From assembly GCF_001507855.1 (NCBI RefSeq), contig NZ_LGEN01000004.1:62001-126000 (forward strand): a stretch of DNA of 64,000 nucleotides, given 5' to 3'. Source of the DNA: Halomonas sp. 54_146. Lineage in GTDB: Bacteria > Pseudomonadota > Gammaproteobacteria > Pseudomonadales > Halomonadaceae. Under the pieces are notes generated by a model. The model was not told where the DNA came from. It saw nothing but the letters and a program-made list of their open reading frames with translations, and ran no database searches. The translations under genes were made by a program, and so were the position numbers. Positions 63,723-64,000 of the stretch are shown here, piece after piece; positions within the stretch are counted from its first letter, which is position 1, and each line of letters opens with the position of its first letter.

Positions 63723-64000
63723 ATGAGCGAAACCGGTGCAACGGCAGGCCGTCAAAACAGTACATCTCAAGCTGCTTCCCGCAGTGGAAATACCGGTAGC
63801 GGAAACACAAGTAGTGGCAACACAGGCAACGACACCGCCAGCGGCTCAGCTTCTGAGCGCGTGTTGAAGCAGCTGCGTGGAAATCCGTTAGTTGCTTTGC
63901 TGATCGCGGGCGCGGCATCCATTGCCATCGTCGTTGCGCTTTTCATGTGGGCCAGCAGCCCTGAATATCGCGTGCTTTATAGCAATCTCAGCGAAGCCGA
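63723..64000 (+). CDS. fliF: Flagellar MS-ring protein FliF, N-terminal part
   Basis: An ATG after GGAGGG opens a frame that runs off the window end. The first 45 residues are Ser/Gly/Asn/Thr-rich with a GNTGSGNTSSGNTGN repeat. A membrane helix (LVALLIAGAASIAIVVALFM) and WASSPEYRVLYSNLSEA follow, the typical start of FliF. FliF forms the membrane ring that carries the rotor and export gate. Confidence 0.95.
   Translation, partial: MSETGATAGRQNSTSQAASRSGNTGSGNTSSGNTGNDTASGSASERVLKQLRGNPLVALLIAGAASIAIVVALFMWASSPEYRVLYSNLSEA

Overview
The window reads as a chromosomal segment of a moderately halophilic gammaproteobacterium, most likely Halomonadaceae (Halomonas or a close relative). This rests on recognised protein families and gene order, not on a database search. 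Supporting points are RapA of E. coli type, FabA/FabB, a split class II ribonucleotide reductase (NrdJa/NrdJb), and an enteric-like flagellar order flhDC-motAB-cheAW-MCPs-cheRBYZ-flhBA. No rRNA, tRNA, transposase or CRISPR array was found. Gene density is high and the DNA looks uniformly native.

Layout. 0-8 kb: tail of a sodium symporter, a Cache-domain chemoreceptor, a phospholipase D/cardiolipin-synthase-like lipoprotein, a TlpA-like membrane thioredoxin and rapA. 8-18 kb: a light/oxidative-stress type cluster. It has a TIGR01777 epimerase, divergent from a renalase-like FAD protein, then a LitR/CarH-like MerR regulator, photolyase, a SnoaL-like protein, an SDR, a flavin amine-oxidase-like protein, DUF1365, a cyclopropane-fatty-acid-synthase-like methyltransferase and DUF2878. 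18-29 kb: a PAS-GGDEF-EAL protein, fabAB, a PlsC-like acyltransferase, an RmlD-like protein, ssb, a YajR-like MFS transporter and uvrA. 29-32 kb: the two-part B12-dependent ribonucleotide reductase behind candidate NrdR boxes.

32.8-64 kb is almost entirely motility. On the minus strand, in transcription order, it runs flhD, flhC, motA, motB, cheA, cheW, two chemoreceptors, cheR, cheB, a chemoreceptor, cheY, cheZ, flhB, flhA, flhF, an unknown gene in the usual flhG slot, flhE, fliA, motC-like, motD-like, and a phytochrome-like diguanylate cyclase. Upstream lie a PilZ/HD-GYP protein, fliS, fliT, fliK and a stand-alone FlhB C-terminal domain. Plus-strand flaG, minus-strand fliE and the start of fliF follow. 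Two near-consensus sigma-28 promoters (before fliS and flaG) match the presence of fliA.

Most unusual points: (1) the flagellar locus mixes peritrichous-type (FlhDC, FlhE) and polar-type (FlhF, MotCD-like) components; FlhF carries about 355 extra C-terminal residues and the flhG slot holds a protein without a standard P-loop; (2) the LitR-like regulator lacks the expected cobalamin-ligand His; (3) the phytochrome-like cyclase lacks the bilin-binding Cys; (4) the HD-GYP protein has lost the HH of its HHE motif; (5) several short tandem repeat blocks of 16, 20, 21, 17-18 and 18 bp sit in promoter regions or inside genes.
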